Shown piece after piece: positions 1 through 10,000 of a stretch of DNA of 40,549 bases. Within the stretch, counting starts at the first letter, position 1, and each line of letters begins with the position of its first letter. Under the pieces are notes generated by a model. That model was not told the DNA's origin. It did no database searches and was given only the letters and a program-made list of their open reading frames with translations. The DNA lies in the NCBI GenBank assembly GCA_944391725.1, contig CALXUQ010000010.1, forward strand, positions 1 through 40,549, written 5' to 3'. The stretch comes from an uncultured Alphaproteobacteria bacterium (GTDB taxonomy: Bacteria; Pseudomonadota; Alphaproteobacteria; RF32; CAG-239). Made by a program: the position numbers and the translations under genes.

Positions 1-414
1 GGGTTTATAATGCGCAACCGCAGGAGTTTTTAAAAACTCTTTGAGCTTTTTATCGCTGAGCTTGTTTATCTCTAAGCTATATAAAATTGTGGGTTTGTTG
101 GCTTCCACAACCTGTTCGTTGGCGTTTTGATAAAAAGCCGTGGCATCTTTGTTGTCGGTGCGCGTGCACATCTGCAAAAAGGCATATTCCATCAGTCGAC
201 CGCCGATGATATCCATTTCCTCATAGCGGCGAATCGATTGCAGAAATTCATCGGCAGTCAGTTTGCCGATTTTGCCTTTATAGTCGGCAGCAAAGCTTTG
301 GGCTAACTGTCCGAGTTTTTTGATGTCGGTTTTAACTTTGGGATCATCAATGCTTTTATATAAATCACTTAAATCCCAGGCGGGAAGATTATTTTGCTTT
401 TGGCTCATGTTCAT
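1..414 (-). CDS. pepF: Oligoendopeptidase F-like M3 metallopeptidase, N-terminal part
   Basis: This gene runs off the left edge, so only the first 138 residues are present. The product starts MNMSQKQNNLPAWDLSDLY, and the 'W-D-L-S-D-L-Y' opening is typical of the pepF/M3 oligoendopeptidase family, cytosolic zinc peptidases that cut oligopeptides. The zinc-binding HExxH motif would lie beyond the window, so activity cannot be judged. The first ATG (414) lies inside the end of the upstream gene, overlapping it by 26 bases. A second in-frame ATG at 408 is an alternative start. The overlap suggests translation coupled to the small membrane protein upstream. Family assignment rests on the N-terminus alone. 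Confidence 0.75.
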   Translation of the reverse strand, partial: MNMSQKQNNLPAWDLSDLYKSIDDPKVKTDIKKLGQLAQSFAADYKGKIGKLTADEFLQSIRRYEEMDIIGGRLMEYAFLQMCTRTDNKDATAFYQNANEQVVEANKPTILYSLEINKLSDKKLKEFLKTPAVAHYKP

Positions 415-829
415 ATTGCTCCTGTTCTAATCTTTTTAGTTCATTCATTTCGGCCGACAAGTTCGGATGTTGACGATAAAACTCGGCTAAGTCCGGATCG
501 TCGTTACCCGGAAGGTCGCTGATGAGCTCAGGTTCAAACCAATAATTGCTCCAAGGACGAGGCTGCCGGTCGTTCCACCAATCGGTAAAACCTTGCCCGA
601 TAACGCGCAAATCGCAGAGGTTGTTTTTCAAAATGGCACCCATGGTACAAATTAGCTTATTTTCTTTGCAAGATGCCAGATTTTGAGCCAGCTCCTCCGT
701 GCAGGGAATAAAGCCCCTTCGCTTAAGGTCATAGCGGGGAGAAACAAATATAATGACAAAATACATGACCGCTAACAACGTAAATAGGCTCATCAGCAGT
801 CCGAACCAATGTTCTTTCAACCAGCGCAT
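389..829 (-). CDS. Small single-pass membrane protein of unknown function
   Basis: The 146-residue product has one hydrophobic segment at about residues 9-30 (LLMSLFTLLAVMYFVIIFV) right after a short N-terminus, then a soluble tail of about 115 residues. That topology suggests an inner-membrane anchor with one soluble domain. The tail has four Cys residues between about 43 and 72, which could pair if it faces the periplasm, and a Trp-rich patch (FTDWWNDRQPRPWSNYWFEP). The C-terminus is Glu-rich. I do not recognise a family. A GGAAAA sequence precedes the ATG. It sits between the GlmU-like gene (15 bases upstream) and pepF (26-base overlap), so all three probably form one transcript. Confidence 0.7.
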   Translation of the reverse strand: MRWLKEHWFGLLMSLFTLLAVMYFVIIFVSPRYDLKRRGFIPCTEELAQNLASCKENKLICTMGAILKNNLCDLRVIGQGFTDWWNDRQPRPWSNYWFEPELISDLPGNDDPDLAEFYRQHPNLSAEMNELKRLEQEQYEHEPKAK

Positions 830-844
830 TATTTTCCTTTTTTG

Positions 845-1573
845 TTATTGCGGGCGGTGATATTTTTCCAAAGCCGCCAGCTCTTCTTGGGTGTTGGCTC
901 CGGATAGTTCATCGGGGTCACACTCAATGGCGCCGCATTTTAAACCGCGACGGCGAGCAATGGCAACGGCATCAGTTAGATAATATTCACCGGCAGCATT
1001 TTCATTGCTGATGGAAGATAAAATGTCAAACATTGTATCGCTGTCAAAAACCATCACGCCGGAATTGCAGAAGTTGATGGCTTTTTCTTCGTCGCTGGCA
1101 TCTTTATATTCAACAATCTTAACCAGTTCATCGCCGTTCATAATTAAACGGCCGTAACGCAAAGCATCTTTGGGGTGGAAACCCAGCACTACAACCGAGT
1201 AGCCTTCTTGTTTTTTGCGCAGGGCTTTTTTGAGAGTTTCTTTGGTAATAACCGGATGGTCGCCAAACATAACCAAAATATCTCCTTCAAAACCGCAAAG
1301 CTTGCTTCTGGCACAAATGGCAGCATGGCCGGTACCCAACTGTTTTTCTTGCAATGCGGTTTCATAGGGGGCAACCTCTTTGGCTATCAAGGCGCCATCG
1401 GGAGATATAACCGGAATTATTTTATCAACGTGCATGGACTCTAAAGTATTTATAATATGGCGAATCATCGGTTTGCCGCAGAGAGGCATCATCACCTTGG
1501 GTAAGTCAGATTTCATGCGTGTACCCTTGCCGGCGGCCAGTACGATTGCCGCTACTTTGCGATTTTGTGTCAT
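845..1573 (-). CDS. GlmU-type UDP-N-acetylglucosamine pyrophosphorylase (uridylyltransferase domain only)
   Basis: This is a nucleotidyltransferase matching the N-terminal half of GlmU, which makes UDP-GlcNAc from GlcNAc-1-phosphate and UTP for peptidoglycan and LPS. The signature loop LAAGKGTRMKSDLPKV is near the N-terminus. It is followed by KQLGTGHA, the metal-site region GDHPVIT (GDVPLI-like in GlmU), and the GEYYLTD motif. The left-handed beta-helix acetyltransferase half is absent and the protein stops cleanly at about 242 residues, so it is a single-domain enzyme. I chose the ATG at 1573 because GGAGA lies just upstream of it. The reading frame is open to 1633, but that extension lacks a good ribosome site. 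The sugar specificity is inferred, not proven. Confidence 0.8.
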   Translation of the reverse strand: MTQNRKVAAIVLAAGKGTRMKSDLPKVMMPLCGKPMIRHIINTLESMHVDKIIPVISPDGALIAKEVAPYETALQEKQLGTGHAAICARSKLCGFEGDILVMFGDHPVITKETLKKALRKKQEGYSVVVLGFHPKDALRYGRLIMNGDELVKIVEYKDASDEEKAINFCNSGVMVFDSDTMFDILSSISNENAAGEYYLTDAVAIARRRGLKCGAIECDPDELSGANTQEELAALEKYHRPQ

Positions 1574-1665
1574 TTCAAATTTCTCCATTTCTAGATTATA
1601 ATTCTTTTTTAATGTTTGTATACTAATATGCAACTATGTCTATTTAGTTAACAAAGAGAGATTTT

Positions 1666-3738
1666 ATGAAAAAACTTCTGTTCTTTTGTTTGTTTTGGTT
1701 TGCAATGCAAATTGAGGCAAATGCTGCCATCCGTGAAGTTTCCAGTCCGGAAAGCGCAACCATTGAATCTAACAATATTCAGGCACCGCCGGTAACAGTT
1801 TCATCTCCTTTGGACCGTTTTGAAAGCGAATCCGATTTCAAACGCTATTTGATTGAAAGACTACAATCGGTGGCAATTACAAAATATGATAAGAACAGCG
1901 GTTCTTTTGGCGGAAGCGCGACCAGTGTGGTGGAAGATAAAATTCCCGGAGTGAATGTTGAAAAGCCTTTCTTTGAAAGAATCTATGAAGAGGCAATCAA
2001 ACGCTCGGCCGAACCTAAAACACCGCAAAATGCAGAACAGCTTGACCCCAGAATGCTGCAACCGGAGTTGTGGCAAAAAAATAATGATACTCAAGGACCT
2101 CTCCAAACCATTACTATCTTGATGCCTCCGTTTGATGAAAAAGTCAGCGTGCCGACGGCCGAACATATCCCCTATTTGTTTACCAGAATTGAGGTGCTCG
2201 AATCGGGTCTGATTAAGCTAGATGAAACCATTATGGTGGTGGCCGATAATAAAAAACTCCGCTATCCGCTGGTTAAGGCTTTACCGATGAATATGGTGGA
2301 CAGAAACGGTAGAGCCCACAAAATTGAGCCAAGTCTGCTCGGCGTAACCATTAATGACCAACCAATTGATTATCAGATAATTGAAAAAGGCAGAAATTTT
2401 TTAATTACTCCGAAAGTCGCTTTTCCGATGGAATCGGGGGTGTATAAATATGTGTTCAGCTATGTGATTGACCGCCAAATTGCGCGCTATGATGATTTTG
2501 ATGAGCTGCAGTGGAATGTGAGCGGCGGAAACTGGAATTTGGTGATTTCTCAGGCCGGAGCTGCCGTGATTTTGCCGCCCAAGGCAGAGGCAATCGGACA
2601 GCAAGCGCTGGTCGGATATCCTTTCCATTATAGTCCAGATAAGGCCTTGATGGCCAGAGGAGCTCCCAATATGCTCGGTTTTGCTTCTAAGGAACCGTTG
2701 TTTATTGCCGAGAGTATGCCTATCTCCGTTAGCTTCCCCAAAGGAGTGATTAGTGAGCCGACATTTTCGCAGAAAATTAACTGGTGGGTGGCTGACTATG
2801 GTGATATTTGGTTTCCGGCACTGGGATGGGTGGTGATTTTGGCGGCTTATTTGGCCTCGTGGAAATATATTCAAAAAACCACCAAAAAACAACCGATTAA
2901 GCTCATCAAAACCCCGCAAATGCTGCGCTATCTCTTGACCGCAAAGTTTGATAAGATTTCGTTTGGGGCGTTTTTGCTCGATTTGTTTAAGAAAAATATT
3001 ATCGATATCCAGAAAAACGGCGATAGTATCTTACTTATCAAGCGTACAGACAATCTGCGCACTTTGCCCAAAAAAGAACAAAAAGCCATGCGAACTTTGT
3101 TTGGCAATGATTCCGTTATGGCAATTAAAAAAGAAAATCTGCCCAGAATCCGTCAGGCCTTACACTGGGCAGAAGAAGAAACCGCCACTAAGTTTCGGAT
3201 TTTTTGCTTCAAACTTAATTTTGGGTATTTATTTTTTAGCGCGATGATGTTGTTGCTCTCTCAGTTGTTTGTGGCGGCTTTGGCTCCGAACAGTGCCGCT
3301 ATCTTCTCGGGTATGGTGTTTGCCGACCTTAATATTGCCGCTTATTTGTTCTTGTTTGGCATGGATTGGAAAAAACGAATCGTAAAATGGTTGGTGCGAG
3401 CATTGTGTCTGGTGCTCTTAGGGGTAAATTTTGTTATTCTGAGCGGGTTGTCCTCAATGTGGGGGGCTATCTTCTTTATGGCAGCAGCGGTAACCATTAT
3501 GGGCTTTACCAAGCTTTATACCAAGCGCAATGGTTTGCTCAAGGCCAATATTGCCGAGGCGGCAAACTATCAGCAATATCTAAAAAATAATAAGGAAAAT
3601 ATTTCTATGGGGCGCGATTTCCTCAATCAGCAAGCCAACATCTTGGCACTTGAGGCGGAAACGGCATATCCGCCATCAGAAAAGCTCAAGGACTATTATC
3701 GCCTGGATATTGTGCAGGAATTGCTCAAAAAAATATAA
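1666..3738 (+). CDS. DUF2207 family membrane protein
   Basis: This 690-residue protein starts with a signal peptide (about residues 1-20, ending EANA). A long exported beta-rich region follows, then a membrane segment near residues 381-400 (ALGWVVILAAYLASWKYI). Next comes a cytoplasmic stretch, and about four further hydrophobic segments lie between residues 519 and 625. This order (export signal, DUF2207 domain, TM, cytosolic part, TM cluster) is the DUF2207/YciQ-like layout. The molecular function of that family is unknown. An AGAGAG stretch precedes the ATG. It heads a three-gene unit with LemA (53 bases downstream) and a DUF3137 protein, a combination that recurs in other bacteria. This suggests a shared envelope-associated role. 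Confidence 0.8.
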   Translation: MKKLLFFCLFWFAMQIEANAAIREVSSPESATIESNNIQAPPVTVSSPLDRFESESDFKRYLIERLQSVAITKYDKNSGSFGGSATSVVEDKIPGVNVEKPFFERIYEEAIKRSAEPKTPQNAEQLDPRMLQPELWQKNNDTQGPLQTITILMPPFDEKVSVPTAEHIPYLFTRIEVLESGLIKLDETIMVVADNKKLRYPLVKALPMNMVDRNGRAHKIEPSLLGVTINDQPIDYQIIEKGRNFLITPKVAFPMESGVYKYVFSYVIDRQIARYDDFDELQWNVSGGNWNLVISQAGAAVILPPKAEAIGQQALVGYPFHYSPDKALMARGAPNMLGFASKEPLFIAESMPISVSFPKGVISEPTFSQKINWWVADYGDIWFPALGWVVILAAYLASWKYIQKTTKKQPIKLIKTPQMLRYLLTAKFDKISFGAFLLDLFKKNIIDIQKNGDSILLIKRTDNLRTLPKKEQKAMRTLFGNDSVMAIKKENLPRIRQALHWAEEETATKFRIFCFKLNFGYLFFSAMMLLLSQLFVAALAPNSAAIFSGMVFADLNIAAYLFLFGMDWKKRIVKWLVRALCLVLLGVNFVILSGLSSMWGAIFFMAAAVTIMGFTKLYTKRNGLLKANIAEAANYQQYLKNNKENISMGRDFLNQQANILALEAETAYPPSEKLKDYYRLDIVQELLKKI

Positions 3739-3791
3739 CCTTAACTCAAGGTATGATAGATTGATTTTAATATATTGATAAGGAGTGTTTA

Positions 3792-4358
3792 ATGATTGAA
3801 AATATCTTATTGGGAATTGGCGTTGTTGTATTGTTTTTTTACTTTTTATATGCTTCGCTGATTAAAAAGAAAAATCGTTTGCAAGAATCGGTTTCCGGAA
3901 TTGATGTACAACTCCAAAAACGCTATGACCTTATTCCCAATCTCATGAATATGGCGGCAAAATATATGGAGCATGAAAAATCCATGATGGAAGAAATTAC
4001 TCGCTTGCGTAGCCAAGCCATGGATTTCAAATTTATGGATAATCCTGATAAAAAGATTGAACTCGAAAATTTGCTATCCACCAAGATGCAAGAGTTCAAA
4101 CTCTCGGCCGAAAATTATCCGGATATGAAGTCTAACCAAACTATGCTGCAAGCCATGGAAAGTCTTAGTAGTGTGGAAGAACATATTGCGGCAGCGCGAC
4201 GCTTTTATAATGCCAATGTGACCGATTTGAAAAATGCCGTGGAAATATTTCCGAGCTCCATGATGGCCAAAATTATGGGCATTAAGGCTGATATGCCTTA
4301 TTTTGAAGCGGATGAGGCCGCGCAAAAGGCTATCAATGCAAAAAATTTCTTTAAGTAG
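3792..4358 (+). CDS. lemA: LemA family protein
   Basis: This is a 188-residue LemA protein with a short N-terminal membrane anchor (about residues 4-24, LLGIGVVVLFFYFLYASLI). The rest is helical with the conserved family block VQLQKRYDLIPNLMNMA at about residues 39-55, and ARRFYNANVTDLKNAVE near residue 136. LemA proteins are membrane-anchored helical bundles whose biochemical role is not settled. The family ends at the usual length, so the gene is intact. AAGGAGT gives a strong ribosome site. The next gene begins within a few bases of this stop (TAG at 4356), so translation of the DUF3137 partner is probably coupled to it. Confidence 0.93.
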   Translation: MIENILLGIGVVVLFFYFLYASLIKKKNRLQESVSGIDVQLQKRYDLIPNLMNMAAKYMEHEKSMMEEITRLRSQAMDFKFMDNPDKKIELENLLSTKMQEFKLSAENYPDMKSNQTMLQAMESLSSVEEHIAAARRFYNANVTDLKNAVEIFPSSMMAKIMGIKADMPYFEADEAAQKAINAKNFFK

Positions 4359-4364
4359 GTGATG

Positions 4365-5345
4365 ATGGAAAATCGTAGTATTGATGAACTAAAAGCCGGA
4401 TTTGATAATTTTTGGATGCAAAAATTATTACCCTACCAGCAAGAACTGGAAAAAACTCGAAAAAAATATTTACGTATTTTTTTATTGCACTTTTGCTTGG
4501 TTACTCTCGTCGCCATTGCAATTTCCCCATGGGCTTTTGAGGGAGGTTTTTGGCATGATAATATGACCGAGGAACAGGCCTGGAAGCAATTTGCTACTAT
4601 CGTGTGTATTCTAATCGCCTTTCACTCAACTAACTGGTCAAGAAATAAATTTCGGAAAGAATCTAAAAATCGTGTTATGCCGCAACTCATAAAGTATTTT
4701 GATGGTTTTTCTTACCAATTCGGTGGGGGTATTGACTTAGCTACCATCTCAAAATCGAAGTTACTGTCAAGCTATCATATACGAAATTCAGATGACTGTT
4801 TTTCAGGCGTATACAAAAAGGTTGGCATTAGCGTTTCAGAAGAACATTTGAAGAGAATAGAAAGTTCGGATAATTCTTCTTCTGAAATCACAATCTTTAA
4901 AGGGGTTATTGTCGTGTTGACCATGAATAAAAAATTTGACGGACAAACTATGGTGGTGAGAGACAAGGGAATCTTTAACAAACTTGATGCGTTTAGCATC
5001 GACTTACCTGAAAGAGAAAACATCCGTCTGGAAGATAGCGTGTTTGAAAAAGAATTTGAGGTTTATAGCACCAATCAAATTGAGGCGCGTTATCTGCTGA
5101 CACCTGCTTTTATGGAAAGAATCCTTAAACTCAGACAAGCATATAAATCTAAGCGAATTGAATTTAGCTTTTTTGATGATAAGCTATTTATTGCCATTTC
5201 ACTCAAAAAAGATATGTTTGAAAGTGCATCTTTATTCCATAGTTGTCTTGACCGCAAGCCGATTGATGAGACTTTTAATCAAATCCTCTCAATTATCGAA
5301 ATTGTTGACATATTGAAGTTAGATACCATTCAAATCAGCAATTAG
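4365..5345 (+). CDS. DUF3137 domain membrane protein
   Basis: The product (about 326 residues) has a soluble N-terminal stretch and two hydrophobic segments between about residues 38 and 95. A C-terminal soluble domain follows with the DUF3137 style (FSGVYKKVGISVSEEHLKRI near residue 145, then IFKGVIVVL). The family's function is unknown, but it is commonly encoded next to LemA, as here. Several starts lie together (GTG 4359, ATG 4362, ATG 4365). I favour 4365 because the AGG at 4357-4359, overlapping the LemA stop, is best spaced from it. Convergent with the next gene at 5364, with no clear terminator between them. Confidence 0.75.
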   Translation: MENRSIDELKAGFDNFWMQKLLPYQQELEKTRKKYLRIFLLHFCLVTLVAIAISPWAFEGGFWHDNMTEEQAWKQFATIVCILIAFHSTNWSRNKFRKESKNRVMPQLIKYFDGFSYQFGGGIDLATISKSKLLSSYHIRNSDDCFSGVYKKVGISVSEEHLKRIESSDNSSSEITIFKGVIVVLTMNKKFDGQTMVVRDKGIFNKLDAFSIDLPERENIRLEDSVFEKEFEVYSTNQIEARYLLTPAFMERILKLRQAYKSKRIEFSFFDDKLFIAISLKKDMFESASLFHSCLDRKPIDETFNQILSIIEIVDILKLDTIQISN

Positions 5346-5363
5346 CGCTAACGGTTAGGATGT

Positions 5364-6200
5364 TTAATCGCGGCGGTGTTTGATTTTTTCTTCAACTAAA
5401 TTAGTGGCTGCGGCGGCTTCGGCATCTTCTATCTGCTTATGATAAAAATAGGCAAAATACTGGTACATATGCGCATCAAACGAGGCCTTGATACAAATAT
5501 CAAGTCCGCTCACGATGGCGCTCAAAAATAAAACAGATAATACGGCTAGATTGCTGGGTGGTAATATGACCGAAATTTGCATCAGCACAATATACATAAT
5601 TTGAGCCGGAAGACCGGTGATGAGCAAGCCACCGAAAATTCGCCAGGTGTTTCCTTCCGTGAGCAAAAAGGACTGACGCATATCAATGTCTTGGTCGTTG
5701 ACTGCAGCTCCGGCCAGAGATATACGCAGGCGCGCACAATAGATGCCGGCAACTAAAATGGCTATCAGCGGCCAGAACAAAACATTGATACCGGTTTCTA
5801 AATTGCTCCGTCCGGCCAAAATCTCAATTACGGCCGCGCGGGTGGCGTCCTCGCCGGAAGAATAGACCACTCCTAGTACAATAATACCGGGGATAAGCAT
5901 CAGTAATGTAATTCCCATATAGCGGAGCAAATATATCAGCATATTGCGAAAATATTCGGCGGAGAGTACCGGAGCTTCGTTTAAGACAATTTTGCGGCAA
6001 CACCCAACTCCAAGATATGACATCAAAATCAATATCACAAACTGAGAGATAAGATTTTGTTTGAGCAGCAGCTGGACAACAAACATCAGCAAAACCGGAA
6101 CAAGCATCATCTTAAACAAGACGGAAAAATTATACACCACATAGCTTAGACTACGTCTAATCAGCTCAACAAAAGGAATGGTGATTGGGGAATTATTCAT
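5364..6200 (-). CDS. Multi-pass membrane protein, second of a tandem pair
   Basis: The 278-residue protein is strongly hydrophobic with about six predicted membrane segments (for example MMLVPVLLMFVVQLLL and GITLLMLIPGIIVLGVVY). It ends in a charged, Ala/Glu-rich tail. I recognise no named family. The start at 6200 is set by GGAGAC upstream and overlaps the previous gene's stop by 8 bases, which implies coupled translation. Its block ARLRISLAGAAVN...TWRIFGG lines up loosely with MRYYAWLAFASLN...QLFKILV in the gene upstream, so the two may be old paralogues. It is the last gene of the dnaE transcript. Confidence 0.7.
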   Translation of the reverse strand: MNNSPITIPFVELIRRSLSYVVYNFSVLFKMMLVPVLLMFVVQLLLKQNLISQFVILILMSYLGVGCCRKIVLNEAPVLSAEYFRNMLIYLLRYMGITLLMLIPGIIVLGVVYSSGEDATRAAVIEILAGRSNLETGINVLFWPLIAILVAGIYCARLRISLAGAAVNDQDIDMRQSFLLTEGNTWRIFGGLLITGLPAQIMYIVLMQISVILPPSNLAVLSVLFLSAIVSGLDICIKASFDAHMYQYFAYFYHKQIEDAEAAAATNLVEEKIKHRRD

Positions 6201-7077
6201 CTTTATTGTCTCCAAATATTTGCTGCTTTTGAACCAAACAATGTCCGGCAAAAAGTGCCATAAACAACAAACATAATATATTAAATATCAGCTCAGATAC
6301 AAGGGCAAAAATGCTCAAACTGCCATTGCCGGGATATCTAAAGGATATGAAGTAGTTGCCAAGGACAAACAACATGAGCAAAAAGAGCACAAACAGAGCC
6401 ACCAAAATCTTGAATAATTGCTTACGGGTCATAACCCAAACGGTTTTGAACCCAGGTAACTTCTGGTTAAGGGAGGCAAAGGCCAGCCAGGCATAATAGC
6501 GCATGGCAAAAATCGGGACTAAGAAACCAAGGCTTACCACCGCAAAATAGCATATTTCTATCCGCCAATCGGGATTGGGGACACGTGCAACCAATAGCTC
6601 AAAAGAGATAAACGGGAAAATCAGTAAGCAAACAAAGCCTATTAACAACACCGCACTCCGCACTGCCGGTCGGTTCAATTTTATTGTCTGCCGCCAAGGG
6701 ATAGTAGCGTTTTCCGTGGTGGGAGCAACTTGTATCCAACGGGCAAAAAAAACGCACATAATCATAATCTTAATGACCAAATACAACAAATATGTCCAAT
6801 CAGAATTGCGACAATAATACAAAGGGCCGTCGATAATTTGCGAACATACATACAAATATCCAAATCCCCAAGCCAGCAAGCTTAACAACAAGCCATAGCA
6901 CAAGGCCAGTTTGCACCAGCTCCAAAAGCCGTCTATCAGAAATGAAAAAGGCTGAAAAGTCAACTTAAGCCAGCGCACTCCGGCAGAACGAAAATTCTCC
7001 GTCAGGGAACTTTGCGGCGGGGTGTTCTGTCCTTGTCGGCTAAGTTGCTGACAGATGTTGCCAAACCAATCTGACAT
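6193..7077 (-). CDS. Multi-pass membrane protein, first of a tandem pair
   Basis: This 294-residue protein has a soluble N-terminus of about 40 residues followed by about six hydrophobic segments, such as LALCYGLLLSLLAWGFGYLYV and FKILVALFVLFLLMLFVLG. It has no recognisable enzyme motif. Its start lies one base after the dnaE stop, and the ribosome site AAGGAG sits inside the last codons of dnaE. It is therefore translationally linked to the polymerase gene. The downstream gene overlaps its end by 8 bases. Weak similarity between the two membrane proteins suggests duplication. Function unknown; the link with dnaE may be transcriptional only. Confidence 0.72.
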   Translation of the reverse strand: MSDWFGNICQQLSRQGQNTPPQSSLTENFRSAGVRWLKLTFQPFSFLIDGFWSWCKLALCYGLLLSLLAWGFGYLYVCSQIIDGPLYYCRNSDWTYLLYLVIKIMIMCVFFARWIQVAPTTENATIPWRQTIKLNRPAVRSAVLLIGFVCLLIFPFISFELLVARVPNPDWRIEICYFAVVSLGFLVPIFAMRYYAWLAFASLNQKLPGFKTVWVMTRKQLFKILVALFVLFLLMLFVLGNYFISFRYPGNGSLSIFALVSELIFNILCLLFMALFAGHCLVQKQQIFGDNKDE

Positions 7078-7078
7078 T

Positions 7079-10000
7079 TTATATCTCCTTTAGCGAGGTT
7101 ACGCCAGGTACATTGCGAATCTGGTTTAAGACATCGGAGGCCAAAGCATAGCCGCCGGCAAGCTCAATGCGGATATCCCAATCATTATGCTCAGGTTTTA
7201 TATATATCTTATTCTTTCCGTTCATATCGTGACTCAAGATTTTTTTGAGCTCGGGAACGGCCTCGATATTACCGACCTCAATTTCCAAACCGTTAGAAAC
7301 TTCGGCAATGGCTTTGTCTAGGGTTTCGACCATATTTATCATGACCCGCGGGCTGGCTTCTTCGGTTTGTTTGTCTATGGTGATGCTGACCATTAAAGGC
7401 TGGCCGCTGTTGATGACATCTTCATATTTGGCCAGAGTTTCGGAGAACAGCAAACCTTCAAAATTGCTGCTGGCATCGGATAATTCCAAAAAGGCATATT
7501 TGTTGCCATTTTTGGAAATGCGCTTCTGGAAAGAATTGACACAGCCGGCTAATTTGGCACGAATCGTGTCGCCGGTCTTGATGCCTTGCGAAACCTCGAC
7601 CCAACTCTTGATGCCCAATTTTTCCATACCGCGGCGATAAGTGTCCAAGGGGTGAGCCGACAAGTAAAAGCCAATAGCTTCGGCCTCTAATTTGAGTTTT
7701 TCCAATTCCGGCCAATCGGGCTTATCGGCGAGTTTGACGGTAGATTTTAATTCCTCATCGCCAAAAAGTGAAGACTGGCTGCTGGTTTTGAGCTCGGTGG
7801 CGGCGCTAATATGCTGGCCGATGGCCTCAACATTGGCAAACAGCTTACCGCGGTTTTTCTCCAAGCTATCAAACACTCCCGCTTTAATCATATTTTCAAA
7901 CTGGCGGCGATTATGATTTTGCAACGGAATACGGTGAATAAAATCGGAAATATCCTTAAAAGGACCGCCTTTCTTTCTTATCTCCTCGATGGCTTTCATA
8001 TTTGCCACCCCTACCCCTTTGATGGCACTTAAGGCATAGCGAATGTTGTGGCCTTCAACCGAAAAATCGGAACCGGACTTGTTGATATCGGGTTGGAGGA
8101 CCTGAATGCCCATTTTTTTGCATTCTTCTTTGAAGAACAAAAGTTTTTCGGTATTGGTCATTTCAAAAGACATGGTGGCGCACATAAACTCTTCGGGATA
8201 GTGCGCTTTGAGGTATGCGGTCTGATAAGAAATGAGCGAATAGGCCGCGGCGTGGGACTTATTAAACCCGTAGGAAGCAAATTTTTCCATTTGGTCAAAA
8301 ATGCGCGTGGCGGTTGTTTCATCAATACCGTTTTTGACGGCGCCTTCCGTGAAAATCACCCGGTGTTTGACCATTTCTTCCTTAATTTTTTTACCCATGG
8401 CTTTGCGCAATTTATCAGCACCGCCCAAGGTATAACCGGCCAGTTCTTGGGCGATTTTCATCACCTGTTCCTGATAAATCATAATCCCGTAAGTTTCTCC
8501 GATAATCGGAGCTAATGAGGGATGAAGGTAGGTGATTTCTTCCTCACCGTGCTTGCGTCTGATGTAGCTTGGAATATTGTCCATCGGGCCGGGGCGGTAG
8601 AGCGAAACAATAGCGATTAAATCTTCAAAGCGGTCGGGTTTGATTTGTTTGTGCACATCTTTCATACCCGCAGATTCAAACTGGAACACACCGGCCGTAT
8701 CGCCTCGTTGCAACAGCGCATAAGTATCCTTATCATCTAGCGGGATATCACTCATTATCAGCTCAATGCCGCGGTGCTTCTTAACCAAATCCACTGCCCG
8801 CTGGATAACCGTCAGGGTCTTTAAGCCCAAAAAGTCAAACTTAATCAGTCCGGTTTCTTCCACATATTTCATATCATATTGGGTGACCGGCATATCGGCT
8901 TTGGGATCTTTATATAGCGGCACCAACTGCTCAAGCGGCCTATCGCCAATCACTACGCCGGCGGCGTGCATACCGGACTGGCGGTACAGTCCCTCAAGTT
9001 TCATACCGATATCAAACAGCTTATTAATCTGGGGGTCGTTTTGGCGCATTTCCTCTAGCTCAGGCACTTGGTCTAAGGACTCCTGCAAGGTAGGGTTTTT
9101 GCCCTGAACTCCCGGTGGAATCATTTTACTGATGCGGTCGGCCTGCGAATAGGGCATTTGCAAAACTCGCGCCACGTCGCGAATCACATTCTTGCTCTGC
9201 AATTTGCCATAGGTAATGATTTGGGCCACATGGTCAAAACCATATTTACGCTGCACATACTCAATGGTTTTGTAGCGGTTTTCTTGGCAGAAGTCGACGT
9301 CGAAGTCCGGCATGTTAATACGTTCCGGATTCAAAAAGCGTTCAAACAGCAAATTTAATTTGAGCGGGTCAAGGTCGGTAATACGCAAAGACCATGCCAC
9401 AATGGAACCCGCACCCGAACCACGTCCGGGGCCCACCGGAACGCCATGTCCCTTAGACCATTTGATGAAGTCGGACACGATTAAGAAATATCCGGGGAAA
9501 CCCATTTTCTTAATCACGCTTAATTCATATTCCAAACGAGCATAGTATTTACGGTCTACTTCCAAACGCTCCTCGGCGCTCATCTCAGGAGTATAGACCG
9601 TGGCTTCCATACGAGCTTTAAGCCCAAGATAGGCTTGCTCGGTGATAAACTCATCTTGAGTTTTGCCGCCGGGGCACTCAAAAATCGGCAGCAAAGGCTG
9701 AACTTTTTCCGACAAGTAATTGCAGCGCTTGGCGATTTGCACCGTGTTCATGACCGCTTCGGGCAAATCGGCAAACAATTCCACCATTTCAGCTTCGCTT
9801 CTCAGGCGGTTGTTGGGCGAATAGTGCTTGCGGTTGGTGTTGCTCAAATATTCTCCGGCGGCAATACAAATCAGAGCATCGTGGGCTTCATACATATCGG
9901 CATCAAAAAAGAAAGCCTCATTAGTTGCCACCAAGGGAATGTTGTACTTATAAGCAAGCTCAATAAAAGTATCTTCGGTTTTGCGCTCAGATTCAAGCCC

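Noticed and set aside
8048..8515. A 155-codon plus-strand frame inside dnaE, and other long antisense frames in dnaE and ptsP
   Set aside because: They lie opposite strongly conserved coding sequence and have the composition expected of antisense shadows.
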